A stretch of DNA of 18,460 bases from an uncultured Bacteroidales bacterium (lineage in GTDB: Bacteria > Bacteroidota > Bacteroidia > Bacteroidales > Paludibacteraceae): assembly GCA_937910305.1 (NCBI GenBank), contig CALEPS010000100.1, positions 1 through 18,460 of the forward strand. The letters are read 5' to 3'. Positions 1 through 9,225 of the stretch are shown here, in pieces. Position 1 is the first letter of the stretch, and each line of letters begins with the position of its first letter. The notes under the pieces are model-generated. The model did not search any database and had not been told where the DNA came from. It was given only the letters and a program-made list of their open reading frames with translations. The translations under genes were made by a program, and so were the position numbers.

Positions 1-1
1 T

Positions 2-1153
2 GGCACTTCCTGCCCGTCTCTGGACGCTCCTGTTATCACGAACATCAGTGGTGCATCCAAGGTCATCACGTTTGACGCGGTGGAAGGCGCAGAAAACTAC
101 AAAGTGGACATCTACCGCGGTAACTTTGCCGTTTATACGCAGGCTGACGTGACCAACGGCGATACGATTGATTTTGCACCGTATGTGGAGAGCGACTACA
201 CCGTCTATCTGACGGCAGAGGCGGAGGGACTGCAACCCGCTGTTTCGGAGGGCTACACATGGCACCTAGCCGCTTCCGGTGCAGACCTGCCTTTGAGCGA
301 GGTATGCAGCAAAGAGGTCAGTGCCGCTGACGGTGGTGTCTATCTGACAGTTGAAACCGATGCTGAGGGGCGTATTGTATTCACCCTCTCCGGCGAGAAC
401 AACCCCGTATGGCGCGGCGGAGGATTGCAGGTCGATATGCTTACCGTCTATGGCGATAAACTGCAGAACTACTTCGACAAGAAAGGCGAAGACGGCACCT
501 CCGGCTATGCCGCAGGAACGACCGTGTTTACTTTGGTGCCCCGCAGCGATATTCGGGTGCATTACGGCGATGTGATCTACTACAAAGGTAATGTGGAATG
601 GACAGTCGTAGTGGATGAGCAGACGAAGAACCCGTGGGCGGGTAACTATGAGTTCACCTATGTCTATGGTACCAAGTGTACTGCTTCTCTGCCGCGTCTG
701 GACACACCGGTTATCAGCAACATCACCGGCGAAGGGGTCATCTCCTTTAGCGCAGTGGAGAATGCCGATAGTTACAAAGTATTCGTCTATGATGCAGACG
801 AAGAACTCGTCACGGAGCAGGCGGTAACCGTCGGCGGCTCGATAGAGAAGGGCGAGTCTGTACTGGACGGCTTCACCTACACCGTTTATCTGCAGGCATT
901 GGCGGCAGAAGGCAGCACTGAGTACCGCGACAGCCAGCTGAGCGAACCCTATACTTGGAAACCGGGTACAGGAACAGGTGTCGGGATCGTATTCACCGCA
1001 GAAGCCGTTGTCAATGTCTATACTATTGACGGCACACTGCTGATGAGCGGCGCACGGATGCAGGACATACAGGCTACACTCGCTCCGCAGGGAACACAGA
1101 TATATATACTGAAGGATAAAAACGGTAAATCCGGCAAACTGTTGGTTAAATGA
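2..1153 (+). CDS. C-terminal part of a modular FN3-like exported protein with T9SS-like tail (5' partial)
   Basis: The frame is open to the left edge, so this is the 3' end of a longer gene; the GTG at 80 is not its start. Two similar FN3-like modules can be read, one starting near base 20 (SLDAPVITNISG) and one near 690 (RLDTPVISNITG), each ending in a YTV-YL strand and an S-x-x-YTW motif. Between them lies a beta-rich domain ending in YVYGTKC. The window opens on GTSC, the end of what looks like an earlier copy of that domain, so the protein is probably built of repeated two-domain units. The last ~50 residues (VNVYTIDGTLLMSG, then IYILKDKNGKSGKLLVK) resemble a T9SS type A sorting tail, predicting export to the surface. 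The stop overlaps the next start (ATGA at 1150-1153). No catalytic motif is seen; an adhesin or structural role is inferred. Confidence 0.75.
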   Translation, partial: GTSCPSLDAPVITNISGASKVITFDAVEGAENYKVDIYRGNFAVYTQADVTNGDTIDFAPYVESDYTVYLTAEAEGLQPAVSEGYTWHLAASGADLPLSEVCSKEVSAADGGVYLTVETDAEGRIVFTLSGENNPVWRGGGLQVDMLTVYGDKLQNYFDKKGEDGTSGYAAGTTVFTLVPRSDIRVHYGDVIYYKGNVEWTVVVDEQTKNPWAGNYEFTYVYGTKCTASLPRLDTPVISNITGEGVISFSAVENADSYKVFVYDADEELVTEQAVTVGGSIEKGESVLDGFTYTVYLQALAAEGSTEYRDSQLSEPYTWKPGTGTGVGIVFTAEAVVNVYTIDGTLLMSGARMQDIQATLAPQGTQIYILKDKNGKSGKLLVK

Positions 1154-4100
1154 AAAGGTTGTTGACAGTAGTAGGTATGGCACTTGTGCTCGCGCTCCAT
1201 GCGTGGGCACAGGTGGATACCGAATTTTGGTTCGCCGCACCGTACCTCTCCCCGAAGCACAAAGCGGAGAGAATAACGCTCAATATAGTCACATACGACC
1301 GTCCGGCTAACGTCACTGTCTCACTTCCTGCGGATAACCGCGTGCTGCTGAATAACCGCGCCGTTGCCGCGCACTCCGTCTATACCTTTTCGCTGGGTGC
1401 TATAACGGGTAACGAGGCAGACCCCTCTGCCTATCTCTCCGACATAGCCACCAAGGCGGACGGAGTTGTGCACCCCAAAGGTCTCTTAATCACATCTTCG
1501 GTGCCGGTCTCGGCTTATTTTACTACCTCCAATGAGAACGCGGAGATATATACCCTGAAAGGCTCCCACGGTCTCGGAACGGACTTTGTTGTGCCGATGC
1601 AGAACCGCTACCGTTGCGGTCTGCTCAACAGTGAGGACCCGCGTACTGACCAGGCGTATGCCATCCATACCGATATGAAGGCGCACGCCTCGGTGGAGGT
1701 GGTGGCAACAGAAGACAATACCCATGTGCAGATCGTCACCCGCGTGCCGACCAATGTGGATGCAGCGGCTACCACCGTCAACGTGACGCTCAACAGGGGG
1801 GAAACCTATGCCGTGCAGAGCCGGCAGACCGACACACCGGCTGCGCTGCTCCTGGGCGGCACACGTGTCACATCCGACAAACCCGTTGCGGTCAACTCCA
1901 CCGACGACTCCGCTACCGACTTCTCACAGAACAACTGGGGAGACAAAGACCTCGTGGGTGAACAGTTAGTACCGGTGGACCTGACGAGTGACCGCTATGT
2001 GGTGGTGGCGAACAACTCTGGCTCGAACCGCCACGAGTATGCCTATTTCTATGCGATAGACTCCCCCGCGGAGATATACACTACCGACGGTACTACCGAG
2101 ACCCTGGTCGGTACCGCCTCCGGCTACCAGCCTTTGGAGAAGAAACTGGCGAACCTCTCCGCCAACTGTTTCTATACCAAGGACGGCACGCCGTTCGTCT
2201 GCTTCCAGCTCACCTCCAATGACGAGGGACGCGAACTGGGCGGCACCATTCTCCCCAGCCTCTCCTGCTCCGGCTCTACCGAAGTGGCGTACGTACCGGT
2301 ACTCGCTTTTGTGGGCAACTCCGCCCCTACTGTCACCGTACATGTATCCGTACTGACACGCATGGAGAATATCGATGGCTTTACGGTCAACGGTTCTTCG
2401 CTGGACCTGCCGCAGGAGTCCTTTGCGCCGGTCCCCGGTATGCCCGAATGGGCGTACGCAGCGGACGTGGCGATAACCATCCCAGCTACCATGCCGTGGA
2501 TACAGGTGAAAAACAGCAAGGGACTCTTCCACCTCGCGATACTCGACACGGGAGGAGGCGCATTCTCCTACGGCTATTTCTCCAATTTCGGCAAACTGAC
2601 CGTAGCAGCGCAGACCGACCACGACTACTATTTCACGGGCGAGGACATCTCTTTCTCCCTGCGCGAGCCCGATACCTACAGCGAGATTCACTGGACAGGA
2701 CCGCGGGGAGATTTCGGACTCAATGACCCGAACCCGGTTATCACGGACCTGACTGAAGCGGATAACGGGCAGTATATCGTTTGGGGTACGCACAAGGAAG
2801 GCTGCGAAATGATACCCGATACCTTCACTCTGAATATCCTTTCCGCTTCGCCGGAGCATAACATAGCCGTATGCAAGGGCGACTCCGCTGTCATTACCGC
2901 CGAGGGAGTGGCTCCCTTTACGTGGTATAAGAACGGCACGCCGCTCGGTTATACGGAGAAGACCTACAAAGACAAATTTGAGGCGGATGCCACGTTTGTC
3001 ATTGAGCAGTTCGTGGAAGGACTGAATGTAATCACATGGATAGGACCGGATACCTTCGCTCTCCATACCGAGGATAGTACGATACTTTGGATGCAGACCT
3101 ACGAGCATATTGCGCAGGGGGTCGATTATGACCTGTATTACCGCCTTTCCGTTCCCCAAGCCAATGCCGCTGCTCCTAAAATAACGATCACTGTCAATAA
3201 CAGCCGGACCTCGGTTATTTCTGTACCGAACCCGCCTGCTGTTGCAGCGGGCACGTTCCGATGGACTGCCGATGCCGACTTCGCGCTCGTGCAGATAACG
3301 GTGCAGAAACCCAAGGACGGCAGGTTTGTCACCATAGACAGCCTCTCCTTCATCCCGCGTCTGCCGCTAACGGAGACCGTCTATGTGCAGGTGCAGGAAG
3401 ATTTCAAACCTCTCATAGAAGGCGATAGCGTACTTTGTGACGGAGCCGTAAGGCTGAAGACCCGGTTGGAATACGACTCCTATCTGTGGAGCACCGGTGA
3501 GACCACCCGTGCTATTGAGGTCACTTCACCCGGTGTTTATACGGTAACGGTCATGTCCGGCAACTGCGAAGGCACCAACAGCATCACTGTCTCGGCGGCT
3601 CCCGCCACTGTCTTTACGATGGAGAACCCGGATGAACAGTGCGAGGGTGAGACGGAAATTCTCATTCCCGCTGTCGTCACAGGAGGAACCATGGAGCAAT
3701 GGCAGCTCTGGCTGGACGGCACGATGCGTGCTTCAGGCACGGACCTGCCTGTCGCCTGTACGCTCGCCGATGCTCCGGCTGCGGGCAAGCATAACGGCTT
3801 CGTGCGTTTCACCGACGCACCCTGCGGACGCGTCACCGAACTGCCGTTCACACTCGGCGTCCGCCTCTCTGCCGACATCTTTGCACAGCGGTGGAACGAC
3901 CTGCTTGCCGTCAAGAACGCCGATAATAACGGAGGACTCGTCATCACCGCCTACGACTGGTTCTGCAACGACCTGCCTATGAACGAACACCGCTCGTATA
4001 TCTATGTGCCGGAGCAGTTCGCTGAAGGCGACACCTATACCGTACGGCTGACCCTCGCGGACGGAACACAGATACAGTCATGTCCCTATACGCCGGTGTT

Positions 4101-4230
4101 TGTTGAGTATGAGGATGACGGACTGGAGAGCGTCTATAATGTCATGGGACAGCAGGTGCAGCAGGCAGGTGTACCGGGATTCTATATTGTCCTCAAAAAC
4201 GGAGTGGCAACGAAGATAATGCGTCGGTAA
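1150..4230 (+). CDS. Exported IgGFc-binding-like surface protein with Ig/PKD-like domains (paralog 1)
   Basis: 1026 residues. A signal peptide is clear (MKRLLTVVGMALVLALHAWA, cut near AQ). Residues ~26-485 resemble the IgGFc-binding protein N-terminal family: it starts FWFAAPYLS, has GLLITSSVPVSAYF, GLGTDFVVPMQN, ASVEVVATEDNTHVQIVT near residue 179, a LNRGETYAV segment, a KPVAVNSTDDS segment and ends ILDTGGGAFSYGYFSNF. An Ig-like domain follows (~490-565, including GQYIVWGTHKEGCE), then a beta-sandwich of carbohydrate-binding-module type (inferred), then a PKD-like domain near 755-825 (YLWSTGETTRAIEV, GVYTVTV). The end, SVYNVMGQQVQQAGVPGFYI, is a compact T9SS-like tail. The start overlaps the previous stop by ATGA, and the next gene begins directly after its TAA. 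The family assignment is by motif recognition; the true ligand is unknown, and binding to IgG is not implied. Confidence 0.8.
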   Translation: MKRLLTVVGMALVLALHAWAQVDTEFWFAAPYLSPKHKAERITLNIVTYDRPANVTVSLPADNRVLLNNRAVAAHSVYTFSLGAITGNEADPSAYLSDIATKADGVVHPKGLLITSSVPVSAYFTTSNENAEIYTLKGSHGLGTDFVVPMQNRYRCGLLNSEDPRTDQAYAIHTDMKAHASVEVVATEDNTHVQIVTRVPTNVDAAATTVNVTLNRGETYAVQSRQTDTPAALLLGGTRVTSDKPVAVNSTDDSATDFSQNNWGDKDLVGEQLVPVDLTSDRYVVVANNSGSNRHEYAYFYAIDSPAEIYTTDGTTETLVGTASGYQPLEKKLANLSANCFYTKDGTPFVCFQLTSNDEGRELGGTILPSLSCSGSTEVAYVPVLAFVGNSAPTVTVHVSVLTRMENIDGFTVNGSSLDLPQESFAPVPGMPEWAYAADVAITIPATMPWIQVKNSKGLFHLAILDTGGGAFSYGYFSNFGKLTVAAQTDHDYYFTGEDISFSLREPDTYSEIHWTGPRGDFGLNDPNPVITDLTEADNGQYIVWGTHKEGCEMIPDTFTLNILSASPEHNIAVCKGDSAVITAEGVAPFTWYKNGTPLGYTEKTYKDKFEADATFVIEQFVEGLNVITWIGPDTFALHTEDSTILWMQTYEHIAQGVDYDLYYRLSVPQANAAAPKITITVNNSRTSVISVPNPPAVAAGTFRWTADADFALVQITVQKPKDGRFVTIDSLSFIPRLPLTETVYVQVQEDFKPLIEGDSVLCDGAVRLKTRLEYDSYLWSTGETTRAIEVTSPGVYTVTVMSGNCEGTNSITVSAAPATVFTMENPDEQCEGETEILIPAVVTGGTMEQWQLWLDGTMRASGTDLPVACTLADAPAAGKHNGFVRFTDAPCGRVTELPFTLGVRLSADIFAQRWNDLLAVKNADNNGGLVITAYDWFCNDLPMNEHRSYIYVPEQFAEGDTYTVRLTLADGTQIQSCPYTPVFVEYEDDGLESVYNVMGQQVQQAGVPGFYIVLKNGVATKIMRR

Positions 4231-7134
4231 ATGAGATACAGGTGGGTGGTCATAGCGGTATGTTTCCCTTTGTTGCTGTGTGCACAGACTGGCACACGGT
4301 TCTGGTTCGCGGTGCCCTATCTGACCCCTCAGCATGACAACAGTCTTGCCGCCGAATATAGCAAACTGTGTTTCACCTCCTATGATCGACCCGCTACCAT
4401 CACCGTCTCCCAACCCGGGATGACGGACGTGACCGACTGGCATTATTTCGCACCTTATACCATTACGCTTGCCGCCAACTCCACGGTGGACGTGCCGCTC
4501 AGTACCATCGGTATCAACCGTGCGGAACACAAGAAGAAAGTGCCGTACGGTATTCTCATCGAGTCCGATGAGGACATATCCGTCTATTTTGCGCAAACCA
4601 ATGCCAATAGCGAAATCTATACCCTCAAGGGGGAGAACGCCTTGGGCACGGATTTTATCGTGGGCATGCAGAACGCCTATCCCACTTCATGGTCAGGTTT
4701 CGCTTCCATCGAGATTCTGGCTACGGAGGATAACACCGTTGTGGACATCACCACCCCCGTACCTTCTGCCAACAACCCTACCGGTGCCCCCGTTCAGGTG
4801 ACCCTCAACCGCGGCGAGGTCTATACCGTAGTTGCCAAAAGTGCCGGTGCTGCCGACCATTTGTCAGGCACCGTCATTCATGCCTCCCAACCCGTGGCTG
4901 TCAACTCTACGGACGACAGTGTCGCTGCTTCAGGGCAGGACCTCGTGGGAGACCAACTCGTGCCCGACCGCTTGGCGGGAACGGAATATATAGCTGTAAA
5001 ACATACAGGGCAGGCGGAGAACCTCTATATCTACGCTTTGCAGGATAATACTTCTTTTACCGTCAACGGGGCCACCCAACCGGTGCTGAACACGGGACAA
5101 ACGCGTGTGCTCGGGTTGACAGACGCCGTCTCGTATATTCAGTCTGGCCAGCCGCTTGTCATCTTCCAACTCACCGGCGATGGCGGAGAATTAGGAGGCA
5201 CGCAGTTGCCAAAATTGGCCTGTACCGGTTCGTCCGCGGTGGTCTATAAGGCGCGGTTCGCCGCCCAACCGAAAGTGGTTGTACTGGTTCATAGTGACTA
5301 TACAGGGTATTTCCGGGTCAACGGCTCGTCCTCCGCACTCACGGCCGCGGATTTCTCGGTCGTGCCCGGCGCCACGGACTGGAGTTACTGCGTCAAACCG
5401 CTGACGCCGCAAGCTTCTACAGGACTGCTCAATATCCGTAATGACAGTGCGGTCTTTCATCTCGGGGTGCTGGATAGCGGCGGAGGAGGAACATGCACCT
5501 ACGGCTATTTTTCGGATTATAACACGGAGCACTTGACTGCTACCAACGGCAAACCCTTTTATATAGAGGGAGAAACCCTCAGTTTGAGCCTGAAGGATGC
5601 AGACCGGTATAGCGACATCGTCTGGACTTTTGCCGACGGCACAGAGGTAACGGGTCCCGAAGTGGACCTGCCCGCCATGCTGTCCTATATGGGCTACGTA
5701 TCGGTCACGGCCAAAAGCAAGAACGGCTGCGACCTCATTCAGGACACACGGCAACTGGCACTGCATATCCTCACTCCGGACGAAAGAGATTCGGTTATCT
5801 GTGAGGGCTCCGAAGAAACACTTACAAGGGCGGTGGACAAGTTCGGCTTCAACATGCTGGGCTTGCACGATGATACCGTCACCTGCTCTGCGCCGCCGCA
5901 ACAGCTGTGGAAAGCCGTGACGGAGTTGGAAGAGGGGCAACTCTACGCCTTGACGCTGGACCTGTCCGTCGCCAATACGAACAGGAAAGCCAACCTGCAG
6001 ATAACGGCGAACGGAGAGGCGATAGGCACGGTCGCATCCGTTTCGCTCTCTACTACAGCCACCCCTTATACGTTCCGCTGGACTGCGACCAATAAGGGAA
6101 GAACCGAAATAACCATCCGAACCACCGTCGGTACCGTCAGCGGTGCGGTCATCCGGATAGCCGGTGTGGTATTACAGCCCGTCTTCCCAGTCACCGAGAC
6201 CGTGCATGTGCTCTTAACCGCCAATCCTCCGGTCGTACCCGTGCTGAGCGCGTTGGCGGACTCGGTAGCAGAAGGGGAAACAACCTCCGTCCGCGTGAGC
6301 AACGGACAGAACGGCATCTCTTACTATTGGTACAAAGAGGGAGTACCCGTTGCGGAAGATGTGAACTGGATAGAAGCAGTAGAGGGGGAATATACCGTAA
6401 AGGCAGTGAATGAAGACGGTTGCGAAGAATGGTCACAGCCGCTGCATATCTATACAAAAGAGAACCCGGAGCCTTCTGAACCTCCTGAACCTGTGTATTC
6501 GGTTGTAGTGGAACTGCTGACAGAAGAAGTGACGCTTTGCGATGGCGATGAACGGTTCGATATCGCCTATATGGTTACGGAAGGCGAGGCGCATGTACTG
6601 ACTCTTGGAGGAACAACCATCCCTCTGAATGGTATGGGGACGGAAGAAATGACCTACCTCGGCGGACCGTGTGATACCATATGGGAACTGACTTTTACCG
6701 ACACCGTACACCATGTGTCGGCACAACCGCTCAAACTGGCATTGCATGTCTATTTCTCGCCGCTGGGCATCTTCACCCAGAAATGGGGCAACACCCTTGC
6801 CGCATATAATGGCGACTACAGCGGGTATCATCTCATCCTGCGCGACTTTCAATGGTGGCAGGACGGACAGGCATTACTGGGGGAGAACAAATCCTATCTC
6901 TATCTGCAGGAAGGCTTCCCCGCCGGTGCTGAATATGTGCTGACGGCGGTCTTTACCGGTCAGGACGGCAAAACGAAGACCATGCGGACCTGCCCCTATG
7001 TCCCCATAGAAGGGCAGCAGCCGGCTCCCCGGAGGATTTATACTGTTTCGGGAATGAACGTGAATAACATCTCCTGTCCGGGAGTATATCTGGTGATAGA
7101 AGGTGAAAACAAGAAATTAGTGATTCAACCATGA
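4231..7134 (+). CDS. Exported IgGFc-binding-like surface protein with Ig-like domains (paralog 2)
   Basis: 967 residues; a tandem paralog of the preceding gene with the same domain order but diverged sequence. The signal peptide is MRYRWVVIAVCFPLLLCAQ. The IgGFc-like region runs from FWFAVPYLT (residue 24) through ALGTDFIVGMQNAYP, ASIEILATEDNTVVDITTP (near 157), TLNRGEVYTVV and QPVAVNSTDDS to VLDSGGGGTCTYGYFSDY (near 413). An Ig-like domain follows (~442-515), then a beta-sandwich, a second Ig-like domain near 690-735 (YYWYKEGVPVAEDVNWIE), and a short E/P-rich linker. The end (RRIYTVSGMNVNN, CPGVYLVIEG) is a short T9SS-like tail. The ATG directly follows the TAA of paralog 1, and its TGA overlaps the next ATG (7131-7134), so translation of the set is likely coupled. 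I infer a surface location and a related but distinct ligand; no enzymatic motif is visible. Confidence 0.8.
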   Translation: MRYRWVVIAVCFPLLLCAQTGTRFWFAVPYLTPQHDNSLAAEYSKLCFTSYDRPATITVSQPGMTDVTDWHYFAPYTITLAANSTVDVPLSTIGINRAEHKKKVPYGILIESDEDISVYFAQTNANSEIYTLKGENALGTDFIVGMQNAYPTSWSGFASIEILATEDNTVVDITTPVPSANNPTGAPVQVTLNRGEVYTVVAKSAGAADHLSGTVIHASQPVAVNSTDDSVAASGQDLVGDQLVPDRLAGTEYIAVKHTGQAENLYIYALQDNTSFTVNGATQPVLNTGQTRVLGLTDAVSYIQSGQPLVIFQLTGDGGELGGTQLPKLACTGSSAVVYKARFAAQPKVVVLVHSDYTGYFRVNGSSSALTAADFSVVPGATDWSYCVKPLTPQASTGLLNIRNDSAVFHLGVLDSGGGGTCTYGYFSDYNTEHLTATNGKPFYIEGETLSLSLKDADRYSDIVWTFADGTEVTGPEVDLPAMLSYMGYVSVTAKSKNGCDLIQDTRQLALHILTPDERDSVICEGSEETLTRAVDKFGFNMLGLHDDTVTCSAPPQQLWKAVTELEEGQLYALTLDLSVANTNRKANLQITANGEAIGTVASVSLSTTATPYTFRWTATNKGRTEITIRTTVGTVSGAVIRIAGVVLQPVFPVTETVHVLLTANPPVVPVLSALADSVAEGETTSVRVSNGQNGISYYWYKEGVPVAEDVNWIEAVEGEYTVKAVNEDGCEEWSQPLHIYTKENPEPSEPPEPVYSVVVELLTEEVTLCDGDERFDIAYMVTEGEAHVLTLGGTTIPLNGMGTEEMTYLGGPCDTIWELTFTDTVHHVSAQPLKLALHVYFSPLGIFTQKWGNTLAAYNGDYSGYHLILRDFQWWQDGQALLGENKSYLYLQEGFPAGAEYVLTAVFTGQDGKTKTMRTCPYVPIEGQQPAPRRIYTVSGMNVNNISCPGVYLVIEGENKKLVIQP

Positions 7135-8483
7135 ATAGAAGATTATTAGTCAGCGTGTTGTTATTGTTGGTGACAGCCGGTATGGTTTGGGGCGCACCGC
7201 AGAAACGCAAAAGCAAAAGTAAGAATGAGAAGGACTATGCCCACTACGTCACCGTGTGGGGAGGAGCAGGGTATGGTTCGCTATATCACAATGCACCGGA
7301 CTGGAAAGCGCTCGGCGGACCCGGAGCCGAAATAGGTGTCGGATATGAGTATGACAAGAAGAACTTTATCTTTCATACGGGTCTGGAAATGCAGTACATT
7401 ATGAGTATAAGCCGACTGCGCAACTCGTTCCGTGAGAATGTGGATTTCCTCTATACGCCCCTTCCGGACTACACGCTTGCTTATCACTATGATTTCACTT
7501 CTTTCAAAGACACGGAGCATGCCCTGATGCTCAATCTGCCGATACTGGCAGGCTGCCGCTTTGCGCAGGACTGGTTCTTCACAGCCGGCGTGCGTGTCGG
7601 TTTCGGCGTGTTCGGTCAAGCCAATGCCAATGCCAATGTACAAGTCACTTTTACCGACCCTGTTTTTGCGGAAGATGTGGACCAGGGACATTATGCCGGA
7701 TGGTATGCTGTAAAGGACCGTATGCCCTTGCGGCTGGGACTCAATATAGCCCCCTCGGCTGAGATAGGACGTTATCTCAACAAACATATGCGTCTCTCGA
7801 TCTTCGGCGAATGTAATGTGCTGAATATGAATCATACCGCAACAGATCAACCGCTATTGGATATGGCGGCAATGAGCCGTCCGGATAATATACAGGTTCA
7901 TTCGCTCTTCTGCTCGGACAAAATGGCAGATAATAAAGTGCATAACTTTATGGTAGGTGCCCGCTTTACTTATCTCATTGCGCTGGAGAAAGAGAAACCC
8001 GCTAAGAAACATACGCATACTACCTCCAAACCCAAACCGAAAACTACCCCCAAACCGGCAACCAAACCTACACCGGCATCCGAGACTACTCCGGCACCCG
8101 AAGATACCATCCGTTTCGGAGACATGGTGGTTAAGAAAGACGAAGCCGTTGTGTTGGCTAACCTGATGTTTGAGTTCCGTACGGCGAATATCATTCAGGA
8201 ATCGACACAGCAGTTGCAAACGCTGTTGGATATGATGCTCACCCGTCCGGATATACATATCCGCATCGTGGGACATACCGATAATGTGGGTACGGACGCT
8301 TTCAACGACCGTCTGTCGCTGCAGCGTGCCGAGGCTGTGAAACAATATCTGACAGACCACGGAGTTGCTGCCGGACGCATTACTACGGAGGGACGCGGCT
8401 CGCGCGAACCGATAGATACCAATAATACGGATGAAGGACGCCAACACAACCGCCGTGTGGAATTCACGGTTATCAGTCAATAA
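7131..8483 (+). CDS. OmpA-family outer-membrane protein with N-terminal beta-barrel and C-terminal peptidoglycan-binding domain
   Basis: 450 residues. The signal peptide MNRRLLVSVLLLLVTAGMVWG is followed by a basic stretch and a barrel-like region (~36-280) of alternating aromatic/glycine strands (GGAGYGSL, GVGYEYDKKNFIFHTGLEM, FFTAGVRVGFGVFGQA, FMVGARFTYLIAL). A K/P/T-rich linker (~284-325) leads to an OmpA C-terminal domain from about residue 345: FEFRTANI, HIRIVGHTDNVG, NDRLSLQRAEAVKQYL, ITTEGRGSREP and NRRVEF, which include the conserved Asp and Arg that bind diaminopimelate in this family. It should tie the outer membrane to the cell wall. It overlaps the upstream paralog by ATGA and the downstream barrel gene by 53 bases. 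Such OmpA proteins often accompany large secreted surface proteins in Bacteroidota, so an anchoring or export role here is inferred. Confidence 0.88.
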   Translation: MNRRLLVSVLLLLVTAGMVWGAPQKRKSKSKNEKDYAHYVTVWGGAGYGSLYHNAPDWKALGGPGAEIGVGYEYDKKNFIFHTGLEMQYIMSISRLRNSFRENVDFLYTPLPDYTLAYHYDFTSFKDTEHALMLNLPILAGCRFAQDWFFTAGVRVGFGVFGQANANANVQVTFTDPVFAEDVDQGHYAGWYAVKDRMPLRLGLNIAPSAEIGRYLNKHMRLSIFGECNVLNMNHTATDQPLLDMAAMSRPDNIQVHSLFCSDKMADNKVHNFMVGARFTYLIALEKEKPAKKHTHTTSKPKPKTTPKPATKPTPASETTPAPEDTIRFGDMVVKKDEAVVLANLMFEFRTANIIQESTQQLQTLLDMMLTRPDIHIRIVGHTDNVGTDAFNDRLSLQRAEAVKQYLTDHGVAAGRITTEGRGSREPIDTNNTDEGRQHNRRVEFTVISQ

Positions 8484-9225
8484 AGCCCTCATCGGGGTGT
8501 TGCTGCTGATCGCAGGTGAGGCTCTCGCCGCCTCGCCTGCGCAGACGTGGCACGGACTCGGCATAGGAGTACAGGGTGGCATGGAAACGGTATCTTCTGC
8601 CTTCGGACCTGCTGCGGACTTCAACTTGACCTACGAACTGGAGTATCAGCGTTTCCTCTTTTCTATCGGCGCAGGAATAGGCTACGGGGCTGTCTTTTCC
8701 AGACAAAAAGAGGTGCAGGAGTACACAGATATGGATGACGAAGCCGCCGCTCCGGTTCGTGACTACGACAACTTATATGCCCTGCGGCGCACTACCCGCC
8801 AAAACAGAAGCCAAAGCCATTGCCGGATACATATACCGGTCCTGCTTGGCGGACATTTCGGCTCGTGCTATTTCATGATAGGTGCCGCAGTAGCTTTCCC
8901 GTTTTATGCTGCTGCTCAACTGGACATCACGGAAACGGACGAAATAGCCTACAACGCGTTCTACGATGATTTTAACAGCCATCCCTTTGTCCCGGCAGGA
9001 CAGAGGTCATACTCGTTGCCTGTTGATGTTTCCATGCCGGCTGTGGACATCGTTCCGATGGTGGAAATGGGCTGGTATCCGGGCAATACGAACCGCCACA
9101 CTGTCAGGGTGGCGGTCTTCGCGGAGTATGGCGTAAACACGCACTCATTTAGAGCCGGGCTGAAATTACAATATATTTATCGGGCGCAACGTAGCAGGTT
9201 CCCGTGCCATTGTATGGTTTTTTAG
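8431..9225 (+). CDS. Small outer-membrane beta-barrel protein
   Basis: 264 residues from the ATG at 8431, which lies inside the end of the OmpA gene. This start gives a basic N-region followed by a hydrophobic core and cleavage-like site (ALIGVLLLIAGEALAA); GTG/TTG codons at 8497-8502 are alternatives but would shorten the signal peptide. The rest shows barrel strands (LGIGVQGGMETV, YQRFLFSIGAGIGYGAVF, HIPVLLGGHFGSCYFMIGAAVAFPFY, VRVAVFAEYGVNTH). A typical barrel end would be FRAGLKLQYIYR; the frame runs 13 residues further and ends in F. That extension lies inside the 3' end of mutY on the other strand. It is the last gene of the surface operon and may be a partner barrel for the two secreted proteins (inferred). 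No specific family was recognised; clear PorP/SprF features were not seen. Confidence 0.75.
   Translation: MKDANTTAVWNSRLSVNKALIGVLLLIAGEALAASPAQTWHGLGIGVQGGMETVSSAFGPAADFNLTYELEYQRFLFSIGAGIGYGAVFSRQKEVQEYTDMDDEAAAPVRDYDNLYALRRTTRQNRSQSHCRIHIPVLLGGHFGSCYFMIGAAVAFPFYAAAQLDITETDEIAYNAFYDDFNSHPFVPAGQRSYSLPVDVSMPAVDIVPMVEMGWYPGNTNRHTVRVAVFAEYGVNTHSFRAGLKLQYIYRAQRSRFPCHCMVF

Noticed and set aside
1966..3159. 397-codon open frame on the - strand opposite paralog 1
   Set aside because: It is low in recognisable structure and rich in R/G/V typical of antisense frames, and the + strand carries a signal peptide and family motifs.
7620..7637. Three tandem GCCAAT hexamers in the OmpA barrel gene
   Set aside because: The tract is short and codes for plain Ala-Asn repeats; it does not belong to the 7-base family and is expected by chance or minor slippage.
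7854..8624. 256-codon open frame on the - strand opposite the OmpA domain
   Set aside because: The + strand OmpA motifs are unmistakable; the antisense frame translates the K/P/T linker as a Cys/Arg/Gly-rich stretch with no family match.
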